64,000 bases of DNA from Anarhynchus alexandrinus (lineage: Eukaryota > Chordata > Aves > Charadriiformes > Charadriidae): NCBI GenBank assembly GCA_008711295.1, contig VUYV01000120.1, positions 359,989-423,988 on the forward strand. The letters are read 5' to 3'. Shown here piece by piece: positions 23,738-34,802 of this stretch (its first letter is position 1; every line of letters begins with the position of its first letter). The notes under the pieces were generated by a model that ran no database searches, was not told the DNA's origin, and saw only the letters and a list, made by a program, of their open reading frames with translations. A program made the translations under genes and the position numbers.

Positions 23738-26410
23738 AGCATGGGGAATAAACAAGAGGAGTTGAGGCGTGCGCACACCTGCAGGGCTATGATCTTATTG
23801 GCATCACAGAGATGTGGTGGGATGAATCTTATGACTGGAGGTTGGAATGCAAGGATACAGGCTCTTTAGGAAGGACAGTCAGGGTAGATGAGGAATGGGT
23901 GTCACCCTCAATGTCAATGACAAGCTGGAGTGCATGGAGCTCTGCCTGAGGATGGATGAGGAGCTGACCAAGACCTTATGGGTCAGGATTAAAGGGAGGG
24001 CAGGGACAGGTTACATTACAGTGGGGGTCTGCCACAGGCCACCCAACCAGGAAGACTGAGCAGATGAGGCTCTCTGTAAACAGACAGGAGCAGCCTCGCG
24101 TTCACAAGCCCTGGTCCTCATGGGGGACTTTGACCACCCTGATATCTGTTGGAGGGACAACACAGCAAGGCGTAAGCAATCCAGGATGTTCCTGGATGCT
24201 TTGATGATAACTTCCTTCTCCAAGTGATAGAGGAGCCAACGAGAAGAGGTGCTATGCTGGACCTTGTTCTCACCAACAAGGAGGGGCTGGTGGAGAATGT
24301 GAAGGTCAAGGGCAGCCTTGGCTGCAGTGACCGTGAAATGGTAGAGTTCAAGATCCTTAGGCAGCAAAAAGGGCGCACAGCAAGCTCATTACCTTGGACT
24401 TCAGGAGAACAGACTTTGGCCTCTTCAGGGATCTGCTTGGTAGAGTACCACGGGATAAAACCCTGGAGGGAAGAGGGACCCAAGCAAGCTGGTTAATATT
24501 CAAGGATCACCTCCTCCAAGCTCAGGAGTGATGCATCCCAACAAAGAGGAAGTCAGGCAAAAATGCCAGGAGACCTGCAAGGATGAACAAGGTACTCTTG
24601 GAGAAACTCAAACACAAAAAAGAGGCATACAGAGGATGGAAGCAAGGACAGGTAGCCTGGGAGGAATGCAGAGAAATTGTCCAAGCAGCCAGGGATCAGG
24701 TTAGGAAAGCTAAAGCCAGATAGAATCAAATCTGGCCAGGGACATCAAGGGCAACAAGAAAAGTATCTACAGGTATGTCAGTGATAAAAGGAAGACTAGA
24801 CAAAATGTGGGCCCTCTCTGGAAGGAAATGGGAGACCTGGTTACCTGGGATATGGAGAAGGCTGGGGTACTTGATGACTTTTTTGCCTCAGTCTTCATCA
24901 GCAAGTGCTCTAGCAACACTGCCCAAGTTGTAGAAGGCAAAGGCAGGGACTGAGAGAATGAAGAACTGCCCACTGTAGGAGAAGATCATGTTTGAGACCA
25001 TCTAAGGAACCTGAAGATCCTGATGGAACTGACAGATGAAGTTGCTAAGTCACTGTCCATCATATCTGAGAAGTTGTGGCAGTCCAGTGAAGTTCCCACT
25101 AACTGGAAAAGGGGAAACATAACCCCCATTTTTAAAAAGGGTAACAAAGAAGACCTGAGGAACTACAGGCCAGTCAGTCTCGCCTCTGTGCCCAGCAAGA
25201 TCATGGAGCAGATCCTCCTGGAAACTGTGCACATGGAAAATAAGGTGATTGGTGACAGCCAACATGGCTTCACTAAAGGCGAATCATGTCTGAAAAATTT
25301 GGTGTACTTCTACAATGGTGTTACAACATTGGTGAATAAGGGGAGAGCAACTGACATGATCTACCTGGACTTGTGCAAAGCATTTGACACTGTCTCGCAT
25401 GATATCCTTGTCTCTAATTTGGAAAGACATGGATTTGACAGATGGACAGATGGTGGATAAGGAACTGGCTGGATGGTCGCACTCAAAGAGTTGTGGTCAA
25501 TGGCTCAATGTCCAAGTGGTGAGCAGTGATGAGTGGAGTTCCTCAGGGGTCAGTATTGGGATCAATGCTGTTTAACATCTTTGTTGGTGACATGGATGTT
25601 GGGATTGAGTGCACGCTCATCAAGTTTGCCGATTACACCAAGCTGTGTGGTGCAGCCAACACTCCAGTGGGAAGGGATGCTGTCCAGAGGGATCTTCACA
25701 GGCTTGAGAGATGGGCCCATGAAAACCTCATGAAGTTCAACAAGGCCAAGTGCAAGGTCCTGCATGTGGGTCAGGGCAATCCCAAGCACAAATAAAGGCT
25801 GGGCGGATAACGGATTGAGAGCAGCCCTGAGGAGAAGGACTTGGGGATGTTGGTGGATAAGAAGCTCAACATGAGTTGGCAATGTGCACTTGCAGCCCAA
25901 AAAGCCAACCGTATCCAGGGCTGCATCAAAAGAAGTGTGGCCAGCAGGTCAAGGGAGGTGATTCTGCCCCTCTACTCTGCTCTCGTGAGACCCCACCTGG
26001 AGTACTGTGTCCAGGTCTGGGGCCCCCAACATAAGAAGGACATGGAGTGAGTCTAAAGGAGGGCCACGAAGATGATCAGAGGGCTGGAGCACCTCTCCTA
26101 AAAGGACAGGCTGAGACAGTTGGGATTGTTCAGCCCGGAGAAGAGAAGGCTCTGGGGAGACCTTATAGCAGCCTTCCAGTACCTAAAGGCGGCCTACAGG
26201 AAAGGTGGGGAGGGACTCTTTATCAGGGAGTGTAGTGAAAGGACGAGGCGTAATGGTTTTAAACTAAAAGAGAGTGGATTTAGATTAGACATTAGGAAGA
26301 AATTCTTTACTCTGAGGGTGGTGAGACACTGGAACAGGTTGCACAGAGAATTTGTGGATGCCCCATCCTGGAAATGTTCAAGGCCAGGTTGGATGGGGCT
26401 TTGAGCAACC
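23738..26410 (+). pseudogene. CR1 ORF2 remnant (endonuclease / reverse transcriptase)
   Basis: In CR1, ORF2 encodes an APE-type endonuclease followed by a reverse transcriptase that carries out target-primed reverse transcription. Here the endonuclease motif ITEMWWDESYDW lies near 23803-23838 and the GDF-DHPDICWRDN segment near 24124-24162. The RT motif [11 protein letters not shown] is at 25362-25394 and GVPQGSVLG near 25532-25558. The catalytic FADD box reads FADY at 25625-25636, so the second aspartate is lost. In-frame TGA codons sit at 23889-23891 and 24057-24059. Frameshifts fall near 23845 and 24215, and more follow, because the readable frame changes between 24496, 25023 and 25526. 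Further stops end frames at 25460 and 25795. C-terminal [16 protein letters not shown] and KKFFTLRVVRHWNR segments remain readable. It cannot encode an active enzyme. Confidence 0.95.
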
Positions 26411-26489
26411 TGGTCTAGTGGAAGGTGTCCCTGCCCATGGCAGGGGAGTTAGAACTAGGTAACCTTTAAGATTCCTTCCAACCGAAACC

Positions 26490-26513
26490 ATTCTATGATT
26501 CTATGATTCTATG
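26490..26513 (+). repeat. CR1 terminal octamer array, 3 copies
   Basis: Three perfect attctatg units close the long CR1 copy. This short 3' microsatellite is the usual CR1 terminus, where target-primed reverse transcription begins. Confidence 0.95.
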
Positions 26514-28151
26514 AAATAAGAAGTGTGGCTTATTACCGGGTAATGTGAAAGGATAAGCATGAAGTCTTGCTTTCTTTGGATGTGGATTCACAATTGGTTT
26601 AAACCGATCGATGTCCAGGCTGTTAGCATAGGGTTTTTTGACCTCTGTCTGTCTGTTCTGTGTAGTCCTGACACCTCCCTTAGCCCAGTACATATGCTTG
26701 GATAACTGTGGGATCAGAGATCTTTTCTGAGTTAATTTTCAGCTAGATGAGTTTTCCAAGACTGGCTGACCATGAGGTCAGCAATAGCATGAGCACTAGC
26801 ATGGTATGGAGGAGGGAGTGTGACCACATTGTCAAGAGCAGAGATGCAGGATGCGCCCGTGACACCGGCTGGAGGGAGGTGAGGGAATGCCTGTTTGGCA
26901 GCAGCTCACACATACAGTCAGCTTAAGCTAAGCATGAAACCAGAACTGAGAGGTTAACATCATCCAGGGAGAACTACTTAAGCTATGGTACAAGGCTGGC
27001 ACAAGAACAGGTGGACATATGGCTATGAATAAAATTAGGCTGGAAATTAAAAGGCTTCTAGCCACGAGAGGAGTGGGGTTCCAAAATAGCTTTCCAATGG
27101 GAGTAGAAGGGTTCAGAAGAAGTCAAAGAAGTGTGAGATTTAGCTTAGGGAGATTTCCGTTACACAGTTGCTGTGATAGTGAGGAACCTGGGCCAAAGAC
27201 CCAGAAGATATATTTTCACCCTCTCTCTCCTGCTTGCTTTCATTTTGATTTCCTCTGTTACCCTTCTTTCTACTTCTCTTTTTTCCTATTCCTTTTTTCT
27301 ACTTGGATGACAGGCTGTAAAATCCTCTCTGTGCATTTTCTCTGTTGCTGTTATGGTCATTCAGCAGAAGAAGGCAAGGGCAAATCCTGCTCTGATACAT
27401 CTAAATGGGCCTATTGAAGTGTGCAGGTAGAGCCAGCGTGGGGCTGACCCTCGGGGCATGGGAGCAGGGGCTGTGGGAGGCCATGGTACCCTGATGACAC
27501 AGCAGAGTCCTTTCCCTCTCGGTGCACGGCTGGTTCCCCTTGCTGCTGTGCCATGGACACACTCGCGCCTTAGCAGTCCACTCAGTTGCAAAGCATATGT
27601 TTTCTGCTTGGGGAAGCTGATGACACAGTATCTACCCAAGAAGGGTGTTGAGAGGTTAAATTTGTTTAGAAGATGAGGTGCCCTGAGATGTCCAAATGCC
27701 TCCATAAACTACTGTTTCTGTGGAGCAGAAAGGTCCAAAATACATGAACAGCTGTAATGAACATCACTGTAAGCATGATGTTCTGTTTAATTGGAAATGG
27801 AGAGGCTGACCAGGTAGCACTTGTCAGGGGGAAGCCCTCAGAGCGTGGTGCCAGGAGCTGCTGGGCAGCTGTGCCTTGCCCTGCCATTGGCACTAGCTGT
27901 GAATACCCATCACTTTCGGGATCTGGTCCTCCTGCGCCCGGCAGGTGAAGCAGCACAGTGTCAGGCTTCCTCTGCCGAACCAGTGGCATCGTCAGAATGT
28001 GCAATTCAGTCCTGCACCTCTAGGCTCTGAAATTCAGATTGCAGAGAGCAGCTTGTTTTAACATACAATAAATACAAAGAGGGGCTCTTCGGCAGGGGGT
28101 ATGATGCTTCCTGGCACTGGCTCCTTCACGTGCACTGGTGCCCACTTGCAG

Positions 28152-28214
28152 TGACTGTATTTTACAGCTTGCAAAAGAATTGCTTGGTTTTCACAATATG
28201 CTGTTCTGTAAAAG
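28152..28214 (+). other. Candidate short exon, unrecognised
   Basis: 63 nt bounded by cacttgcag (AG at 28150-28151) and a good donor, AAAAG followed by gtaagc (GT at 28215-28216). One frame is open and begins DCILQLAKELLGFHNM, with 1 nt entering and 2 nt leaving. The upstream pyrimidine tract is weak. The exit phase fits the candidate exon at 34758, which is the main reason to keep it. Confidence 0.12.
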
Positions 28215-29067
28215 GTAAGCATATTTTGCAAGAAGTTGATCAGTTAACAGGAAAACAAGTAATTTAGATGCTAGATAGACCAAGTCACTTTTTTCTTCTA
28301 TTTCACTATTGCAGCACATGTTTAGGTCACTGGCAGTCACCTGAAAAGCTGCCACACCTCTATTAGTTGGCATTAGTGCCTTCCTTTCACAGAAAGAAAA
28401 CTTAGTGCTTTTCACAGTTCAGGCTATAATTCCATGAGTACCTCAGCCATATATCAGCTAGTTGCCATGGTCATGGCACCAGGGTTCCTCCCACCCTGGC
28501 TGTGGGACCCTGCCTCCTCTCTGAAACAGCTCCGGTAACAACCAGCCCTGGTGCCCATTCATTTCAGCATGCTAAACAGGCAGAAAACTATTCACCTTTT
28601 TTTTCCGGGCCAAAGCAGGCATGCCCAAAGTCACGGGAGCTGGCCGGAGAGCAGCCAAGCCTGAGGAAGCAGCAGTCAGATGGGTTCATGCTGCTGAGGA
28701 GCAACAGCATCCATGTGTTGCTCACAGTTTGAGGGGAACAGATTTAAGAAGTCCTGTGGCTTAGTTCAGCTTGGGTGTGATCCCGCTGGAGCTTTCCTTA
28801 ATTGCCACAGTGATGAATTTAGCTCCCTCTGGTAAAACCCAGCCATTAGAAATTATATGCACCTATGTACATACCCATCTAAATACAGTATAAGCAGCTG
28901 AGTGAAGGGGAATATTAGAAATGCTGCAGTTTCTCTCTCTTCATCAGTGTTCTCTGGGTTTTCCCTTGTTGGAAAAATAAGTTAATACTCATTAAGATGA
29001 AAGCAGAATACAAAGTGGAAACTTCCAAAGTGTCTGTCACTTGTGTTCGTGTAAATTAAAATGTCTC

Positions 29068-29108
29068 ATCTACAGGAAACCCTGGGACGTTCTTTTTTTC
29101 CTGTAGAT
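29068..29108. repeat. 12-bp perfect inverted repeat with 17-bp loop
   Basis: Arms atctacaggaaa (29068-29079) and tttcctgtagat (29097-29108) are perfect reverse complements. They could form a hairpin in RNA or be the ends of a very short foldback element. No transposon family is recognised. Confidence 0.6.
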
Positions 29109-29364
29109 TTTAGATTCCACAATCAGCACTGCGGCATTAGATGCGCATTGTCGTCCTGCCCACTCTAACACAGCCCACGCTCCATCAGTCCCACAGAACC
29201 TAACAACAGGTTGGTATCCTACACTGGTACCTGTTTCACCATCAGGTGCCAGGGGACAGGGCTGCCAGCTGGAAGTGCCCACTACACAGGCAGGAGGATG
29301 TGACCAGATGCCCTTTGGGCCCTGTGGTCCCTCTGAGCGGCTAGTGAATATTCAGAGCCTTTAC

Positions 29365-29389
29365 TTTTTTTTTTTTTTTGGGGGGGGGG
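29365..29389. repeat. T15-G10 homopolymer junction
   Basis: Fifteen T followed directly by ten G. It is the most extreme homopolymer junction in the window and error-prone to sequence. Confidence 0.9.
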
Positions 29390-29625
29390 TCCCTTTAGAA
29401 ATTTCTCATGAGGTTTAATCTTAAAGAAAAAAAAATGATTTATAGCTAATGCACACAGAATCTTGTTTGTCTGGTTGCAATAGAAATGAAAAAACACTCA
29501 GGCCGTTTTCACTTCCCAAATCTGCTTGTCTTCTGTGCCCATAGAGCTTCCTGCTGACTCCCTCTCAGGGCTATTCTTGCCATATCACCTATTGCTGTTT
29601 GGGCAGGATTTGCTGGTTTCCTCCT

Positions 29626-29644
29626 CACACACAAACACACACAC
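29626..29644. repeat. Short (CA)n repeat
   Basis: 19 bp of CA units with one extra A. Confidence 0.85.
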
Positions 29645-31585
29645 TCACTCATTCACATTGAACTTGCATTGGTTTAGGCCAGAGAATTCCGCTGCTTGAC
29701 CCGCCATCGGGCAGAGAGGTTGCCCATTGTGTTGGATGGCCGTTACTTTTATCAGGTGTTTCACTCTACAAAGGGTCCTAACTGAGCCTGGAGGAAATGT
29801 TCTTAGTGCTTTAATCAGATATATGATTTTAGGTAAGACATATTAATGCCTTCCGGTACTATTAATTCTCTTGCAGCAATGGGTAAAGTATCAGATCTTA
29901 GAGAAACACTCATCAGCTGTGATGTACTTCTCATAAAAATCTGAGCCTATAAATAATGAAGTTCTTCCCTTTCTGGAACATCCTTGATTATCATAATCCA
30001 GAGGTATCGTTACAACCTGCAGGATGTATCCATGCACATAACGAAATTTTGCACGGTGCCAAAATATCTTCTATAGTTGGAGGGATCATGTAATAAAAAA
30101 GGAAGAAATTGTCCAGCATGGTGGAATTCACCTGCTTAAAATGAATCATGATTGAACAGACTGCCTGAGGAGTGGAAGGAGCTCGAAAAGTCAGCAGAGC
30201 CCATGTTCTGGGTGCAAAGTGATATTGTCTACTGATCTGAGCAGAAATGTGCACATTTATATTACTTATACGTGGAAAGGCATGTCAGCTGAAGAGAAAA
30301 AATAGCTGGTACTCTATCAGGTTAGACCTGATGAATACCTGCCCAGAAGCTAACCTAATATCTGTGTGCTAGACACCCTGACGTGATGCCCAAGCCACAG
30401 AACAGTCTGTGATAGTTTGACTTTTTGGTGAAAGGCTGTATTTACTGAGGCAGATTAAATAATATGAGACAGAAGAACGTGGGGAAGAACTCAGCAAATG
30501 TTTGTGGTTGCTCGGTGAGCTGAGTGAAGCTATAGATATGTTTGTCTGCAGACCTCATTGCTGCTTCATTTTGCTGTCACATTCATGGTGCTGTTCTGCT
30601 TCCACAGGCTTCCCCTCACTTTCTGGGGTCTTCTCCAGACATGGTCAATGCTGCCTCAAAATCTGACTGCCCAGCCGCTCTGTCAGCCGTCGTTCGCGTG
30701 GCATCAGCATGCAGTGCCTTTTCAGCCACCAGCTTCTGGACTTCTTGTATGAGGTTATGGTTTCAGTTTGAGTAATGTGGGATCAGAATGAGCCGTGGAT
30801 CTATAGATGGTTTCCTGTGCTCTCTTGCCTATTCCTTATTGGATTGTAGTTTCACAAGTACAGTTTCATTAGAAAGGCCTGCAGCGGAGATTGCCTTCCC
30901 ACTCTTTCCTGTTTACATGATACTGCTTATGCATGCCGGGCAGAATAGTCGTCTTCTTCTCTGCATCCCCAGTATCAGACGTTTATAGATGCACAGAGGC
31001 CACTTTGGCCTAATTTTACAGTGTTTCTGTAGGAGGGAAGGTAGGGTTAAAGTAGTTCATTGGGGCTCAAAAACACCGGGATCAGTTCCTCACTTGATAT
31101 ACAAATAAATTGGATAATGCAGTTCATTTCTTTTTTATCTTAAGTGTCTTTTTAAAATGGGGATAATGACATTTAGACGCGTAGGGTCACAGCAGGCCAG
31201 AGCTGACTGCTGCAAGCAGTGGGCAGCGTCATCACAGCTTTAAGCTCGCTACCACTGGTAGCAAGGTGGGAGATTTCAGCCCAGGCTTTCACACAAGGAT
31301 GGCCCAAGGTGCCCACAAGACTGGTATAATTCGCCCTGCAGCCTGTGCCTGCTAACTGCTGGCTGCTGGCAGGTTGCGTGCGTGTGGCTGCCTGTGCCAC
31401 AGGCAGCGGTGCAGCTATGGCACAGGCTCGCTTGTGTGCCCTGACTGTCTCTGCGGTGCTGCGGGCAGCCTGGAGAGAAACACAGCCCGGTGCTCCTCGT
31501 AAGAGAAGCAAGAACCAGTTGTTAAAGCTGTCTGTGTTTTCTTAGTTATCCCTTTCTCAAAAGAGAGGTGTGTTTTGAAGAGGTA

Positions 31586-31945
31586 GGGGTTACTGCAATG
31601 AACTGGTGACGGCGACCCAGCTAGCCTGGTATTTTGTCTGGCAGGGAGACCCACCAGACATTTAGGAGGACAAGGCAAGAAGCAGCACAGAAGGCCAATG
31701 GTGGTAATCTGCCACCAATTAAAGCCCGTTCCTGATACGCCATGGTGAGATATTGCATGGAACTTGATTTATATTCCCTCCAAAATTCTTTGGGTTTGTG
31801 CTTATTGCATACTTTTAACGCATTAAAATGTCCACTCTCCCTTTGAATGTACATTTTGATTCTACTCTCCACTTGGATAACAGCCTTTGACAATGAGTTT
31901 CCCATCTAATTATTCATTGTGTGAAAAAATATTCTTTTAAAGGCT
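31586..31945 (-). mobile_element. Ancient CR1/L3-type 3' end, minus strand
   Basis: Read on the minus strand, the sequence starts with a 'ttttttcacacaatgaataatta' block, then 'tgggaaactcattgtcaaaggctgttat' (the W-NSLP-GVV-type coding region). It ends with a diverged 'gacaaaataccaggctagctgggtc' segment, which corresponds to the well-known 'gacaggatactgggctagatgg' tail of old amniote CR1/L3 copies. Its high divergence dates it before bird radiations. The minus-strand open frame at 31621-31905 is a relic of this element and not a gene. Confidence 0.72.
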
Positions 31946-32232
31946 TTGAATTACCAAACTTTCCAGTTAGTGAATGTCCTCTGGACCTCCGATAAGAATG
32001 TTCTATCTTTTCTGCATCAGTTCTACAGAATTTCAGAAGGATACCCATGTGCTGTACAAACTTTCCAGTATTCTGTTTTCTTTTGGAGCCTTAGTGTTGA
32101 AAAGGGATACGGTAAAGTTTTTTTTTTTAAAAAGGTCTTTTTTTCCTACCATGGCCAATGCTTGCTTAAACTAGAAGAAAAAGGGAACTTTTTTTACTTA
32201 AAATTTGTGTAACTGCTTTGCTTCTTTTTCAG

Positions 32233-32357
32233 CCAAACTGTGCCTAGTACAGGCACATACAAATGCATACGAAGAAATTTCTGTTCCTTCTGATGAGGAT
32301 GATGCCATGTTTTGGCAACTAACTAGCATTGAAGATTCAAATGATGGAAATAACTAG
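32233..32357 (+). other. Candidate terminal coding exon, unrecognised
   Basis: A strong acceptor (tgcttctttttcag, AG at 32231-32232) is followed by 2 nt, 40 open codons and a TAG at 32355-32357. The C-terminus is acidic and protein-like: AYEEISVPSDEDDAMFWQ, then LTSIEDSNDGNN before the stop. The following 1.5 kb is AT-rich and resembles a 3'UTR, with AATAAA at 33593-33598 and 33853-33858. The family is not recognised. It begins 290 bp after an ancient CR1 end on the opposite strand. It could be the last exon of a gene whose other exons lie outside the window, or chance. Confidence 0.3.
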
Positions 32358-33860
32358 TTTTGATTGATTCACATAGCTCTATAATCCTAAATTATAAAAC
32401 TTTTCAGAGAAGGAAGACATACTTGAACATAATATTAGAGTGTTACCTGTTTGATCTTCTATCTTGCCTTAACTGTTGACTTCTTTAGTACTATATTTAG
32501 CCTCTGGTTCAAGTATATGCCCACATACTATAGTGTTGAACTAGTTCCTTAAGGAGAAGACACATTTTCAGAGCTGGAATCAAGTCAATGTGACTAGAAG
32601 TGCTTGAATATAGGCTGCATTTGGATTTCATCTGGGTTTGCTTCTTACACACATTCCTCTGCCTTACAGGTTTCTAGCCTGTTCACTCCCATGGATTGGA
32701 TATTTTCAGTAACTGCTTGGAAAACAGGGTGACTTAGATGGGCTGCAGCAGACCTAAGGTTTAGAAGCGAGAACCTCTCAGTTTGTTTGCCTACTGAAGA
32801 CAAGGAGCAAAAGAGCAGGGCTTAATTTATTCAACAGTGACTATAAACACATTTTATTCTCTGCCTATAGTCACCCAATTCATTCAGAAACCACAGAAGC
32901 AGGAATTTCTGATGTGAAAAGCTGTGTTAGGTCCCCTAGGTCTCTTCTGTGCCAACAGCAGGGCAGAAATGAGGAAAAATTGACGCTTGCATGGGAGTTT
33001 CAGGTACTGGCTACCGCTTTACACTTCAAACTTAAATAAGCACAGTTTTTTCTGCTGCAGAGGCTGACTTTGAATGTCCTTGAAGTGTGGTATTATGCAT
33101 TCTGGCAAGCAAGTAGAGAAATGAGCCAGATGCATCAATTTAGTCATATAGGGAGGTTTCTAGTAAACTTCTGCACGACGGGGTAGTGACAGTGTACTTA
33201 GTAAAGCCACATGCTTTTTTAAAAATAGTGCTATTGATTTTGTTAGTGTGTGTATCAAATGTTAGCGCATTCATTAGAACAGCAGCCTTCCAAACACTGC
33301 TGTAGAACAACCAGCAGGCCTGGAGTCAATATCCATCTGAATACTGGCTCGCTTTCAAAGGGCAACTTAAAATTAGGGCATTGACTTTTCATGTTATAGA
33401 GGAAAGATTTTAAAGGGAGCATTTATCAAATAGAGTTAGGCAATATTTATCAAATACAGCTGGGCTGCAAGTTCTGTTTGAGTAGGCAAAGATGTGTACA
33501 TACGACCATGTACAGCACTAGCAAAACAACATGGTATATGTTTATACATATATATTAACATCTCTGGTAACAGTCTAGTATAGATGCATAAGAATAAAGA
33601 GGAAGACATTTATCTAAGGAAACTTTCAGTTCTAAACTCCTGTGCGGGTATATTGAAACATCACTGAGTAGGAATGTAATGTATTACAGTGATTAAATAG
33701 ATACTGTGTCTGTGTCCTTATAATGTAATTTTTGTACAGCACTGTGAACAAAGCAGCACATTAGGACAAATATATCCTTTGTTGGCAGTAGGTTACAGCA
33801 ACAAAATACAGTCTATTGTGTCTGTTGAAAAGAAGCTAAGATAACATAGTAAAATAAACT
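32358..33860 (+). other. 3'UTR-like AT-rich region downstream of the candidate terminal exon
   Basis: AT-rich unique sequence without long open frames. AATAAA hexamers lie at 33593-33598 and 33853-33858; the second is followed by T-rich sequence. A short direct repeat (atttatcaaata) occurs at 33421 and 33445. This reading depends entirely on the exon at 32233 being real. Confidence 0.2.
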
Positions 33861-34757
33861 TTTTTTCTCTCTCCTTGTAAGGATGACAGATGAGGGAAGA
33901 GTGAAGGTCATTCCACTTCTCATAGATTTTCTATGAATTTGTGACTTACCTGTTTTTAATTTTTCCCTTTTGTGTCTGTTCATGCAACCCTTCAAACTTT
34001 CCTGGTCCCTGAGAAAAGGCTCTGCACCTGTTGTGCACCTCTGTATTCTTAATGTAAACCCCTGAGGATGATTTATGTCTCTGGAGAACAAATGTTCCCA
34101 CTATCAGGGCACTGCTTGTTTCCTCCACTAAACTGATTAGGTTTATCTGATATCTGTGGAGTTTATTTGGTTGGTTGGTTTTTTTGGCAGGGTTTCCTTT
34201 AACCCAGATAGGGTCACCAACCCAGTTCACCACACTGCTCTGCTGTCAACTACCTACCTGCGACGGTGTGGGTGGGAGAAGAGGAGGTGGAGATGCCTGA
34301 TTGCGTTGCTTTAGCTGCCAGGAAAAATGGCATAGGAACAAAGCAAAAAACACAACGCTATTTCTCTTTCTTACTTAGAGAGGGACACAAGAACTTCAAA
34401 GCCCCTGACTTAAGCACCTTAGTTAGGTGGAAGAGAATAAGCATTTCCACAGTTATATACAAATTTTAGCTGTGTTGATTCACTTTTCAGAGATGCCTCC
34501 ATTACTGCTGTGACTGCAGAAGGGCACTGTGGTGAGGTGCCTGGTGCCAGGGAGTACCACTGTGTTGCAGTGGTGGCTGCCAGCTGGGCCAGGGTTATTG
34601 TGTCTGAGCTGGGACTGCTGCTATGGATGCTGAATTCAGTGAAATCTTCACAAAATCCCATGTTGATCTATTCCTGCTTCCCAGCCACATGCTGAAAGTA
34701 TTGAACTGCATTTTTCCTCCTTTTTATATCTTCCTTACTTTCTCTTTTTTAATGCAG

Positions 34758-34802
34758 ATCAGCAGTCAAAGAGGATGATTTCATTGGTTTTATTGTTTAC
34801 AG
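34758..34802 (+). other. Candidate 45-nt exon, unrecognised
   Basis: A good acceptor (tttctcttttttaatgcag, AG at 34756-34757) is followed by 45 nt and CAG-gtcctg (GT at 34803-34804), a weak donor. In one frame it reads SAVKEDDFIGFIVY, with 1 nt entering and 2 nt leaving. That phase matches the candidates at 28152 and 37146. Very short, so chance is likely. Confidence 0.15.

Larger units (their letters stand above)
23660..26513 (+). mobile_element. CR1 non-LTR retrotransposon, 5'-truncated, near-complete ORF2 and 3' end
   Basis: A 2.8-kb CR1 LINE. It starts near the beginning of ORF2 (SMGNKQEEL at 23738-23764) and runs through the endonuclease, reverse transcriptase and C-terminal regions. 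It then has a short 3'UTR with the hallmark 'ggttgcacagagaatttgtg' region and ends in three copies of the octamer attctatg (26490-26513). ORF1 and the 5'UTR are missing, as is usual after incomplete reverse transcription. CR1 copies generally lack clear target-site duplications and none is evident. It is inactive, as described in the ORF2 entry. Confidence 0.97.
26514..31585. other. Non-genic region, nothing firmly recognised
   Basis: Unique sequence with a small hairpin (29068-29108), a T15G10 tract (29365-29389), a CA repeat (29626-29644) and one possible short exon (28152-28214). A weak SINE-like 'taaaatggggataatgac' string occurs near 31154-31171. Open frames near 27019-27417 and 31173-31678 have no support beyond length. 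Confidence 0.4.

Noticed and set aside
30300..30370. Possible CR1/L3 tail around 'tatcaggttagacctgatg'
   Set aside because: Only a short resemblance to the reversed L3 end, and it does not extend in either direction.
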